From contig NC_088776.1 of the NCBI RefSeq assembly GCF_954871325.1, forward strand, positions 21,996,508 to 22,060,507: a stretch of 64,000 bases of DNA, given 5' to 3'. The stretch is from Gordionus sp. m RMFG-2023. Its lineage: Eukaryota > Nematomorpha > Gordioida > Chordodea > Parachordodidae. Positions 39,931-49,276 of the stretch are shown one piece after another (the first letter of the stretch is position 1; every line of letters starts with the position of its first letter). Made by a program: the position numbers and the translations under genes. A model generated the notes under the pieces. It saw only the letters and a program-made list of their open reading frames with translations, was not told where the DNA came from and ran no database searches.

Positions 39931-40264
39931 AAGTTAAATTAAACTTAAAAAATTATTAATAGTATAATATTACAAAAATAATACATTGCCCAAATAATAA
40001 ATTCATCCTGCCTACCACTATATGTAACATTTTGCCGAAAAAAATCAGGCAATGTACACATTGCCGAAAATAACACATGGACGCTAACATATATAACAAA
40101 ATATCACCTCAGAACAGTAATAAAATAAACATTTTAATTATAAATTGAACTTATTACATCTAGTGTTGTTAAACGGCTAAGCCGAGTCGACTTAGCTGCG
40201 ACTCGAGCCTAGTTTCTAGTCGAAAAAACTACTTTGACTCGAGTCGACTAAATGAGCCGCATTG

Positions 40265-40340
40265 GTCGGCTCGCTTAGTCGGCTCGCTTAGTCGGCTCGC
40301 TTAGTCGGCTCGCTTAGTCGGCTCGCTTAGTCGGCTCGTG
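40265..40340 (+). repeat. 13-bp GC-rich tandem repeat
   Basis: tcggctcgcttag repeated five to six times without change, near the left end of the foldback element. Degenerate inverted counterparts are at about 42,915-42,990. Confidence 0.9.
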
Positions 40341-41669
40341 TATTTGACTCGTTGGGTCTGCTCAATTTTTTTGTTTTTTTTTATAAAATCTGATAAATTG
40401 CTAAATTTTGAGAAACTGATTAATGTGAACAAAACTATAATAAGAATATGTTGTTTTTAAAGTTTTTCGAATTTTTTTGGCATAAATGGGCTAAAATAAG
40501 TATTGCTAACATGTTTAAATAAAATTTTAGTGAAGATGTACCCTAGATAAGTGACAATTGTCATAATCGTTGTTTTTAAAGTTTTTCGAATTTTTTTGAC
40601 GTAAATGGGCTAAAATAAGCATTGCTAACATGTTTAAATAAAATTTTAGTGAAGATGTAGCCTAGATACATGGTCTCCCATTCAAAATAAGAAAATCATA
40701 ATATTTTTTTAATTTTTTCTTAAACTTATATTTATTTTAGTTATTCCTTTTTAATTTATTTCTAAATTTTTGCGATTTCTTTCGTTTTTTTTCTTACCGT
40801 ATCATTTTTCAATTTATTTCTAACCTTTTGCGATTTTTTTCACTTTTATTTTTCTTACTATATCTTATCTCAATTTATTTTTCTTCAATTTATAAATTTA
40901 GGTCCATTTTTTTAACAATTTACGGTTTTTTTCATCATACATAGAGATATAATATTCTTTTTATGTATACAATTTCTTGTTGGGACTGTGATGATTGTAC
41001 AACTGAATATAAATAACTCGAATTAAAATCCATGGAAATATACTTAAAAAAAATTAATTTTATTTAGTCTGTCTTACCTATTGTTTTAAATAATAAAAAT
41101 TTTCTAAAGCGTTTTAAAAATAAGAATTTAAAAATGATTATTTTTTATTAATTTAAATATCGTTTGGTATTACAGTTAAGGTAAACCATACGATTATAAT
41201 ATAATTTAGCAATTGTAATTATATTGTCTGCCAAAAACTTTAAATATAATTTTAAATATAATTTTAAAAAATAATTATCAAAAATGAAAAGAAAAAATAG
41301 ATAAATGCTCAAAAAAATAAAGATTAAAAATGACCAGATTGAAAAAATGTATGCAAAAGATTAAAATGAATAAATCATAAAAAGAATATTATATCTGTAT
41401 GTATGATGAAAAAAAACGTAAATTGTTAAAAAAATGGACCTAAATTTATAAATTGAGAAAAGATATAGTAAGAAAAATAAAAGTAAAAATCGCAAAAGGT
41501 TAGAAATAAATTGAGAAAAGATACAGTAAGAAAAAAAACGTAAAGAAATCGAAAAAATTTAGAAATAAATTAAAAAAATAACTAAAATAAATAAAAGTTT
41601 AAGAAAAATTGACAAAAAATTAAAGAAATATTATGATTTTCTTATTTTGAATGGGAAACCCTGTATATA

Positions 41670-42790
41670 GGGTACATCTTCACTAAAATTTTATTTAAAC
41701 ATGTTAGCAATACTTATTTTAGCCCATTTACGTCAAAAAAATTAGAAAAACTTTAAAAACAACGATAATGACAATTGTCACTTTTCTACTGTACATCTTC
41801 ACTAAATTTTTATTTAAACATGTTAGCAATGCTTATTTTAGCCCATTTACGTCAAAAAAATTCGAAAAACTTTAAAAACAACGATTATGACAATTGTCAC
41901 TTTTCTACTATACATCTTCACTAAAATTTTATTTAAACATGTTAGCAATGCTTATTTTAGCCCATTTAAGTCAAAAAAATTCAAAAACTTTAAAAACAGA
42001 TTATGACAATTGTCACTTTTCTACTGTACATCTTCACTAAATTTTTATTTAAACATGTTAGCAATGCTTATTTTAGCCCATTTACGTCAAAAAAATTCGA
42101 AAAACTTTAAAACAACGATTATGACAATTGTTACTTATCTAGGGTACATCTTCACTAAAATTTTATTTAAACATGTCAGCAATGCTTATTTTAGCCCATT
42201 TACCTCAAAAAAATTCGAAAAACTTTAAAAACAACGATTATGACAATTTTTATTTCTACTGGACATCTTCACTAAATTTTATTTAAACATGTTAGCAATG
42301 CTTATTTTAGCCCATTTACGTCAATTCGAAAAACTTTAAAAACAACGATTATGACAATTGTCACTTTTCTACTGTACATCTTCACTAAATTTTTATTTAA
42401 ACATGTTAATAATGCTTATTTTAGCCCATTTACGTCAAAAAAATTCGAAAAACTTTAAAAACAACGATTATGACAATTGTCACTTTTCTACTATACATCT
42501 TCACTAAAATTTTATTTAAACATGTTAGCAATGCTTATTTTAGCCCATTTAAGTCAAAAAAATTCAAAAACTTTAAAAACAGATTATGACAATTGTCACT
42601 TTTCTACTGGACATCTTCACTAAATTTTTATTTAAACATGTTAGCAATGCTTATTTTAGCCCTACGTCAAAAAATTCGAAAAACTTTAAAAACAACGATT
42701 ATGACAATTGTCACTTATCTAGGGTACATCTTCACTAAAATTTTATTTAAACATGTCAGCAATACTTATTTTAGCCCATTTATGCCAAAA
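41670..42790 (-). repeat. 117-bp tandem repeat, about 10 copies
   Basis: Unit contains acatcttcactaaa, tttatttaaacatgttagca, atgcttattttagcccattt, aacttt and gattatgacaattgtcac, with starts near 41,677, 41,791, 41,912, 42,028, 42,146, 42,261, 42,378, 42,495, 42,610 and 42,726. It is the right-arm array of the foldback element; two inverted units lie at 40,440-40,680. Confidence 0.9.
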
Positions 42791-43066
42791 TAATACGAAA
42801 AACTAAAACAACATATTCTTATTATAATTTTGTTCACATTAATCATTTTCCCAAAATTTAGCAATTTACCAGATTTTATAAAAAAACAAAAAAATTGAGC
42901 AGACCCAACGAGTCGAATACACGAGCCGACTAAGTGAGCCGACTACACGAGCCGACTACATGCACTGACTAAGTGAGTCGGCTCATTCGGCTCCTTGATC
43001 GGCTTGAGTCGGAGCCGTTTCTTACTACTACGACTCGACGTAAGTCGTAAACTCGACTTTCTAACA

Positions 43067-43509
43067 AAAATCTTATATGCTCTAATATCTAATTGGGAAA
43101 AATATGTCAATTTTTTCCAATTCTAAATAATGAAGGTCAACTGTAGACCGGGATTGAATCGGTCTTTTTGAGGATCGCTGTCCGGATGGTTTTTTAAAAG
43201 GTTTTATACATTGTAATGCAAAGGGTTCTATTTCAAATAGGTTATATTCTATTTTAAATTTTAGAAAAAAGTTGAAATTAATTTTAGTATTTTTCCTTTG
43301 TGCATATTTTTTTCTACAAAAATCTGAAGCATATTTTCTTAGATTTTTTTTAAACCTTAGGCCTCATTTATAGTAAACGCTGTATGCTCAGGCGCTTCGT
43401 TATTTAACACATCTTTATTTACAAAATCAAGCCAATAAATAAGTATAATTTATAAATATGGAGCGTTATGATGATAACGCAATGATCAAATTTGAAATAC
43501 ATATGTTGC
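43067..43509. other. Gap between foldback element and MULE
   Basis: AT-rich. At 43,360-43,420 lies a sequence (catttatagtaaacgctgta, cgcttcgttatttaa) related to the loop of the small inverted repeat at 44,987-45,156. No gene seen. Confidence 0.45.
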
Positions 43510-44972
43510 TACGGTAATAGGAAAAAAACCCCTGGAAAAAACCCCGCCCCCTGCAAAAACCCCCATGGAAAAAAAACCCCCGGAAAAAAACCTTCGGAAA
43601 AAAACCTTCGGAAAAACAACCCCATGAAAAAAAGTTAAAAAAAAGAAGAAAATCGTTATTTTTTAAAATAATTTTCTTGTCAATTTTTCTTAAATTTAAA
43701 TTTTTCTTCCCATTTTTGCTATAAGTCATTGTTAATCTTTATTTTTCTGACCATTTCTCAATTTTTTTCTTCTCAATTTTTACTTAATTTTTTTAGTATA
43801 ACCTAGCAATAATTAATATTGATAAATAATTTTATAAGCGAATGCCACAATTATTGACAGCTATTAAACTAAAAAAAAACATAAAATACTTACGAAAAAA
43901 TATTCAAAGTAATAATGTCTAAATGACAAGAACGGGATTTATTTCCTGATCCATTATATATATACATGGATTTCGAAAAGTCTGTTATGAGCGCGGTTAA
44001 AACTGTCATTGGTATGATTATTAATATGTTAAATTATTTATATTTATTTTTTCAATTAGGGGATCACATCATAATCAGAGGATGCTTTTACCATTTGTTT
44101 CAAAGTACCCATAGAAAAATTCAAAAGCTAGGTCTGGAAAGCCAATACAGAACCGATGACGCCCTAAGCTTCTTTTGTTGCATGATGGATGGCTTAGCAT
44201 TTTTTCCTTTATATGTTATGATCAATGCAATGGCATTCCTTAGATCGGTTACTCCGAGCAATGGTAAGGATATTCTTGAATATTTCGATAAAAATTACAT
44301 CAATGGAGTATCAAGGGAGGTCACTAGAAGCAATTCTCAATCCTAGACAGGTCGAATTGGGCCTCAATTTCCTCCAGAAACTTGAATCAGAGCACTCTAT
44401 CCAACGAATAACTCATAAATAATCAATGCGAAGGTTCGAATCATCGTTTATCTAATCTAGAATAAACACCCATAAATCTGGGTATTGATTAAAAAAATGA
44501 AATGCGAGGTGGCTGCCGATGAAACCAAACTTGAACGATGGCATGTAGGCAGTTGGACACCGAAAACAAATTCGCATTGCTTAAACAAGAAAAAATGCTG
44601 ATGTTCAAATTGATACTGGGAAAAAAAATATCTCAGTAAAATAACCTATGTATTACTTATTTTCGTAAAAATTTTTGCTATAGTGATAAATACAATATCC
44701 ATCCTTAATTACTATATTAAGTAGACTAAATTTGACAAAATTTGCAATAAGATCTGTTTATTTTATTATAAATCATTATTATGTATATAATTTATTATTA
44801 AATTATATTTTTATAATATTTTTTTCTAAAATACTAATTTGTCTATACCTTACTAAATCCAAATAAAGTATACCGATATTATTAGATCTTAAGTAAATTC
44901 GAAAAAAAATTTCGGGGTTTTTTTTTCCTAGGGGTTTTTTCCGGGGGTTTTTTTCCGGGGGTTTTTTAACCG
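43510..44972. mobile_element. MULE (Mutator-like) DNA transposon, decayed
   Basis: Both ends are iterations of a short GC/A motif in inverted orientation: ggaaaaaaacccc repeats at 43,510-43,625 and ggggttttttccgg repeats at 44,905-44,972. Between them is a MULE transposase fragment on +. The iterated ends may be the terminal inverted repeats, but no target duplication was identified, so the exact limits are uncertain. Confidence 0.55.
43966..44640 (+). pseudogene. MULE transposase fragment
   Basis: The segment DFEKSVMSAVKTVIG, then GCFYHLFQSTHRKIQKLGL, QYRTDDA and MDGLAFFPLYVM matches the core of Mutator-like transposases: the second catalytic Asp in DFE.A, followed by the C-x2-H motif in GCFFH and the WRKIQ.LGL helix. 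A 48-nt GT...AG intron (44,012-44,059) falls between the DFE motif and GCFYH; removing it restores family-like sequence. It reads on to YINGVSREVT before the frame is lost. Further + strand sequence (KFALLKQEKMLMFKL, near 44,550-44,615) resembles the C-terminal helix of the family in another frame. The N-terminal part with the first catalytic Asp is not visible, so the gene is dead. Confidence 0.75.
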
Positions 44973-44986
44973 GGATTCATTTTTTT

Positions 44987-45156
44987 ATATTAAATTATAA
45001 TACTTTTAATTTGGTTGATGAAATTTCCTTGTATACATCAGTGTTTAATGCATCATTTATAGTAACGCTTTACGTTCAAGCGTTGCGTTATTTAGAGCCA
45101 TCGAAATCCATAAAGGAAATTTCATCAACCAAATTAAAAGTATTATAATTTAATAT
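44987..45156. repeat. Small inverted repeat / MITE-like
   Basis: Arms of 45-46 bp (tatattaaattataatactt... against ...aagtattataatttaatata) flank a loop of about 79 bp containing a further small hairpin (aacgctttacgttcaagcgtt). Related pieces are at 22,040-22,155 and 43,360-43,420. Confidence 0.75.
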
Positions 45157-45444
45157 AAAAAATATATAACCCAAACCCAATACCAGAAATCATAATAACT
45201 AATTATTCATCTTCACAATTAGATGCACAATGATTGCATATAAAACATTTGAACAAAGTGAAGAATCTAAAAAGATAGATAAAAAATAAGGCATGATAGA
45301 TAAGGAAAAAATAAGGCATTTATGATGTTAGTAATAATTATTTTGACAGAATTTTCTAAATAAAATTCCTGTTGTGCTACTGTAATTTATTTATTTTCAA
45401 AGTTTTTTGGAGGGCTTATGAAAGTAGATTGTCGAATTTAGGGT
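45157..45444. other. AT-rich gap
   Basis: Continues the dispersed repeat shared with 22,040-22,100 up to about 45,215, then plain AT-rich DNA. Confidence 0.4.
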
Positions 45445-45539
45445 ATCAATCGATATCTAAAAAAGATATATTCAACTATAGGTCAACATTTTCCCATTAA
45501 TGGGCGAGTCTAGGTTTGGGGGATCAGAAATATTTTTAT

Positions 45540-46660
45540 CAACACAAAATATCGATATGGATATCAAATAAAAGCTAATTTAAATATCTTTTGATTGAGA
45601 GTATTCATTTCATTCTTGGTCTTGATGGGTATGACTTGGTCTGAAGGGTAGATGGAAGGGGGGGGGGAGTAAAAAATAATTTTTTTAGATATAGGTATCA
45701 AATACAAGATAATTAAAATATTTTTTAATTGTAATAATAATAATCACTCAAAGTGGGTGGGTTTAGGACCTGGAGGGGTCAGGAATATTTTCAACGTAAA
45801 ATATCGATATGGGTATCAAATAAAAGCTAATTTAAATATCTTTTGATTGAAAGTATTTATTCTTTGTCTTGACTGGGTAAGACTTGGTAGGGATGGTGGA
45901 TGGAGGGGGGGGCGGTGATATCAAATAAAAGGTAATTAAAATATTTTATTGTAATAACAATAATCACTCAAAGTGGGTAGGTTTAGGACCTGGAGGGGTC
46001 AGGAATATCTTTCAACATAAAATATCGATATGGGTATCAAATAAAAAATTTAAATAGCTTTTGACTGAAAGTATTCATTCTTGGTATTGATGTGTATGAC
46101 TTGGTCTAGAGGAAGATGGAGGGGAGGTGGCTAAAAAATAATTTTTTTGATATGGGTATCAAATAAAAGGTATTTAATATATTTTTTATTGTAACAATAA
46201 TAATCACTCAATGTGGGTGGGTCTAGACCCTGGAGGGTTCAGGAATATTTTTCAACATAAAACATCAATATTGGTACCAAATAAAAGTTAATTTAAATAT
46301 ATTTTTACTGAAAGTATTCAATCTTAGTTTTGATGTGAAGGCCGAGGGGGGGGGGGGAGTACAAAATTTTTTTTTTGATATGGGTATCAAATAAAAGATA
46401 AATAAAATCTTTTGATTGTAATAATAATTATCACTCTAAGTGGGCAGGTCTAGGTCATGGGGGTCAGAAATTATTTATCACAAAATAACGATATGGGCAT
46501 CAAATAAAAGGTTTAAAATATCTTTTGATTGTAAATATAATTACCATTCAAAGTGGGCCGTTCTATGCCCTGGAAGGGTCAGGAATATTTTTATCAACAT
46601 AAAATATAGATATGGGTATCAAATAAAAGATAATTAAAATATCTCTTGATTGTAATAATT
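45540..46660 (+). repeat. Tandem repeat, 105-125 bp monomers in pairs
   Basis: The motif tatcaaataaaag recurs near 45,558, 45,685, 45,812, 45,927, 46,033, 46,158, 46,278, 46,384, 46,497 and 46,616. One monomer type carries cactcaaagtgggtgggt, the other gaaagtattcattcttgg. Runs of 7-11 G follow the second type. The frame at 46,440-46,637 is repeat-derived. Confidence 0.85.
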
Positions 46661-46779
46661 ATACTCTAAGTAGACATTTTATACCAAGCACATCATATAT
46701 TGTCAATGAATTAATAATTTATTATTTTTCTGATGAAAGTAATAAAATTAATGAATATTTACTAACTCTAGCCTACTAA

Positions 46780-47139
46780 TACTCTTCATATATTTTTTAT
46801 TTTAAACCAGATTTCATCACAGTTTCTAATCCGACTTGCACAAATACTTTATATCTGCTCTATAATCATAATAGGACTAATGAACCTGAGAATATAGTGA
46901 TTGCTCATAAAATAAAAATGGAGAATTCCTACGAAACATTTTACAATATTAAATATATTCTTTCGGAGAGAAGGAAATATAAAATAGGCAACACAATACT
47001 ATGGCAAGATAAAAATACCACAAACTCAATAGACATTAGCATAGAAAATATTTTAGCTAGGCTGCCTTCGTTTATTTCCTATTTAATAGATAGGAAGAGA
47101 GACAATATAAAAAAATATTATTCGTTGGGGATCACATAG
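46780..47139 (+). CDS. Unknown open frame in the foldback loop
   Basis: About 120 codons stay open from 46,780 to the stop at 47,137-47,139, with ordinary, non-repetitive protein composition (for example NPTCTNTLYLLYNHNRTNEP and SIDISIENILARLPSFISYL). There is no Met near the start; a pyrimidine-rich tract ending in CAG just before 46,811 could be a splice acceptor, so this may be a last exon. I recognise no domain. It is the only frame in the loop and could be the element's own gene, a captured host exon, or chance in AT-rich DNA. Confidence 0.35.
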   Translation, partial: YSSYIFYFKPDFITVSNPTCTNTLYLLYNHNRTNEPENIVIAHKIKMENSYETFYNIKYILSERRKYKIGNTILWQDKNTTNSIDISIENILARLPSFISYLIDRKRDNIKKYYSLGIT

Positions 47140-47196
47140 TGATCCCAATAAATAAAGATGGATCAAATCTATACCCCATAATATTGAAGCCAAAAT

Positions 47197-47603
47197 TAGT
47201 GATCTGCATCAGGCCTAATTTTCAAAAAAAATTTTGCCGCCAGACACGAACCCGAGATATTTTTTAAAAAGTTTTGCCGGCCCGGCTCGAACTTCAATTT
47301 TTTAAAAAAATTTACCGGCTCGGCCTGGCCCGACCCGGCCCGAAATTTATTTAAATATAGAAATTAATTTTTATAATTACTCAAAATAAATGATATATGT
47401 TATATGGCGTTTAGTTTCTATAAATGAAATCTAATATTTTTATTTTACATTAAAAATTCAACATAAAATTGATAAATTTAGATATATTAAAAAAAATTTC
47501 AAAGTTCGACCCGGCCCGAATTTTTTAAAAATATTAGACACGGCCCAGCCTGAACCCAATTTCTTTTCCGGCTACGGGCCGGGTCTACTTTTGTATATCT
47601 CTA
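47197..47603. mobile_element. hAT-like MITE, copy 1
   Basis: Ends tagtgatctgca and tatatctcta form short inverted repeats. Flanks gccaaaat (47,189-47,196) and gtcaaaat (47,604-47,611) agree at 7 of 8 bases. Subterminal blocks are rich in gcccggcccg-type motifs, unlike the AT-rich middle. It is about 407 bp with no coding. A second, inverted copy lies at 59,689-60,043. The 8-bp duplication suggests mobilisation by a hAT transposase. Confidence 0.75.
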
Positions 47604-48685
47604 GTCAAAATTATCCAAATGGGAGGCGAGAAACTATGGTTTGGAAATAATTTGGGAAATATTATTCCCATTTTTAAAAATAACGTTCACAAATCAATAA
47701 AATTTAACAATTTAACCATAATAAAACCATCTCCATAATAACAGCATCAAGAAGTGCAACTTCTTATGATAATTGTAAATCAATTTGCAATTTCCAAAAA
47801 TGTTGCAACAATAAGAGATGCCAATGTTTTAAAAATGGCATTAATTATAGTGACAAAATGTCACTTAAATATTGTTTGTGTAAATAATAAATAATTGTTC
47901 AAAATATATGTTGATTATTATGTCTTGAAAAAAAAATATAATAATAGGAATGATTTGTTTGTAAAGAAGTGTAATAATTTATATTGTAATAATTTAAAAA
48001 TTTATAATGTCATTGTAAAATTTATGAATCGATGGTTTCAAATATTGCTCCAGAAATTTTGAGATTTTAAAATATTACATATCATTAGATTATAATGAAT
48101 TTTTAAAAAGCCTTGACTATATATGTTCCCTGCTTATAGTGATATTTAATATTGAAGTCAATATGTTTTTTTTTTAACTTTTATTTGATACCTATATTGA
48201 TTTTTTGTGTTATAATAATAATATTCATGACAACTTAACACGCCCGCTTAGTAATGATAAAATTAATATATATAATCAAAAGATTTTTAAAATACTTTTT
48301 ATTTGTTACCCATATCAATTTTTATTTTACCCCCCCCCCCCCCCAAAAAAAAATCCCAAATCAAGTTCAACCCTTTAAGATAAGAGTAAATACTTTCAGT
48401 CAAAAAATATTTAAATTAATTTAAAATATTTAAATTACCTTTTATTTAATACCCATATCAAAAAAAAGTATTTTTTGACCCCCCCCCCCATCCACTCTCC
48501 ACTCCAGACCAAGTCATTTCCATCAAGACCAAGAATGAAGACTTTCAGTCAAAAATTATTAAAATTAGCTATGTCGGTATTTTGTTTTGATAAAAATATT
48601 CCTGATCCCCCAGACCTAGACTCACCCATTAAGGGAGAGATATTGAACTCCAGTTGAATAGATATTTTAATTAGTTCATATCTTA

Positions 48686-49084
48686 TTTCATAATGACAAA
48701 AAACAACATTGAAAATTAATAAATAACAATTAAAAAGAATCAATTTATTAATTAATACTTTTGATAAATTATATTTATATAAATGACATAATAATTTATA
48801 TAATTTTTCTAATTATTATTATTAATATTATTTATAATTTTATTAATCGTGCAAAAAAATTATTAAAATAACATATTTATATATTCTTATAATATTGATA
48901 TAAGTTTTAATTAACACAGTAGTAATATTTTATGCAAAAAATAAAAAGCTTACATTTAAAAGATTATATTTAAAAAAAATTACTGTATTTATAAAAATAA
49001 TAAATATATATAATTACAATAAAATATAAGTAATTTTTACATAACGGAATTTAAGAAAAATATAATTTAACAATTCTATAAATT
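48686..49084. other. AT-rich non-coding stretch
   Basis: A/T-only runs, no gene or repeat family recognised. Confidence 0.5.
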
Positions 49085-49268
49085 TTAAGAAATTTAACAA
49101 CCAACGACTTCATAATACAAAGTATAATAATGGAAATTTAATTAGTGCAAATGATAATACGAGGAAGAAAGGGGGGGGGGGTAATTTTAAATGTTTTAGG
49201 GAAGAAGAAGAAAATCTAGACTAATCGGGCTCCCCGGGGAATGAAACATGTGAAATTATATTTTTTAA

Positions 49269-49276
49269 TCTGAATT
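49269..49276 (+). other. 8-bp target-site duplication of the hAT element, left
   Basis: tctgaatt, identical to 52,657-52,664. The uninterrupted LINE copy at about 24,165-24,172 has the sequence once, confirming the insertion site. Confidence 0.9.

Larger units (their letters stand above)
23261..40096. mobile_element. Large inverted-repeat structure hosting nested elements
   Basis: The left arm (23,261-26,097) matches the reverse complement of the right arm (29,119-40,096) once the insertions are set aside. The outer ends share ttatatatgttagcgtc, then repeated ttcggcaatgt motifs and tagtggtaggca. The inner ends share ccttgatttgataaaaactc and aaattcgcttttaattatat. The arms are filled with AT-rich tandem units. 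The left arm is interrupted by a LINE fragment, the loop by a Helitron, and the right arm by the Merlin composite and an RTE-type LINE tail. No target duplication was convincing at the outer ends, so transposition of the whole is an inference. It may instead be an inverted duplication of a satellite block. No coding region of its own was seen. Confidence 0.6.
40168..43066. mobile_element. Foldback element with CG-rich ends
   Basis: Inverted arms, 40,168-40,972 and 41,375-43,066, enclose about 400 bp. The outer ends are GC-rich in an otherwise AT-rich region, built of gactcgagtcgac and gtcggctcg motifs, including five to six perfect 13-bp copies of tcggctcgcttag at 40,265-40,340. Inner to these are tandem units of about 117 bp: two in the left arm, about ten in the right (41,670-42,790). 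No coding region was found; the frames at 42,010-42,793 are produced by the repeat. The design recalls Foldback transposons (long repetitive inverted ends, no obvious gene). No target duplication was clear. Confidence 0.7.
45445..48685. mobile_element. Foldback element with tandem-repeat arms and a loop ORF
   Basis: The left arm (about 45,445-46,680) matches the reverse complement of the right arm (about 48,150-48,685): cccattaatgggcgagtcta against tagactcacccattaaggg; ttcattcttggtcttgatgg against ccatcaagaccaagaatgaa; and runs of G against runs of C. The left arm holds about ten tandem monomers of 105-125 bp, each with gatatgggtatcaaataaaa, alternating between two types; the right arm holds about four. 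The loop (46,680-48,150) contains an unknown open frame and a hAT-like MITE. No target duplication was found. Confidence 0.7.

Noticed and set aside
42010-42793. Two similar + frames of 66-72 aa
   Set aside because: Repeat-derived: each is one or two units of the 117-bp tandem repeat.
43466-43729. Gly/Phe-rich minus frame
   Set aside because: Translation of the iterated ggggtttttttcc blocks at the MULE end.
23261-48685. Possibility that the window's palindromes are an engineered or CRISPR-like array
   Set aside because: Repeat units are long, tandem without unique spacers, and tied to transposon ends; eukaryotic introns and transposases are present. No CRISPR features.
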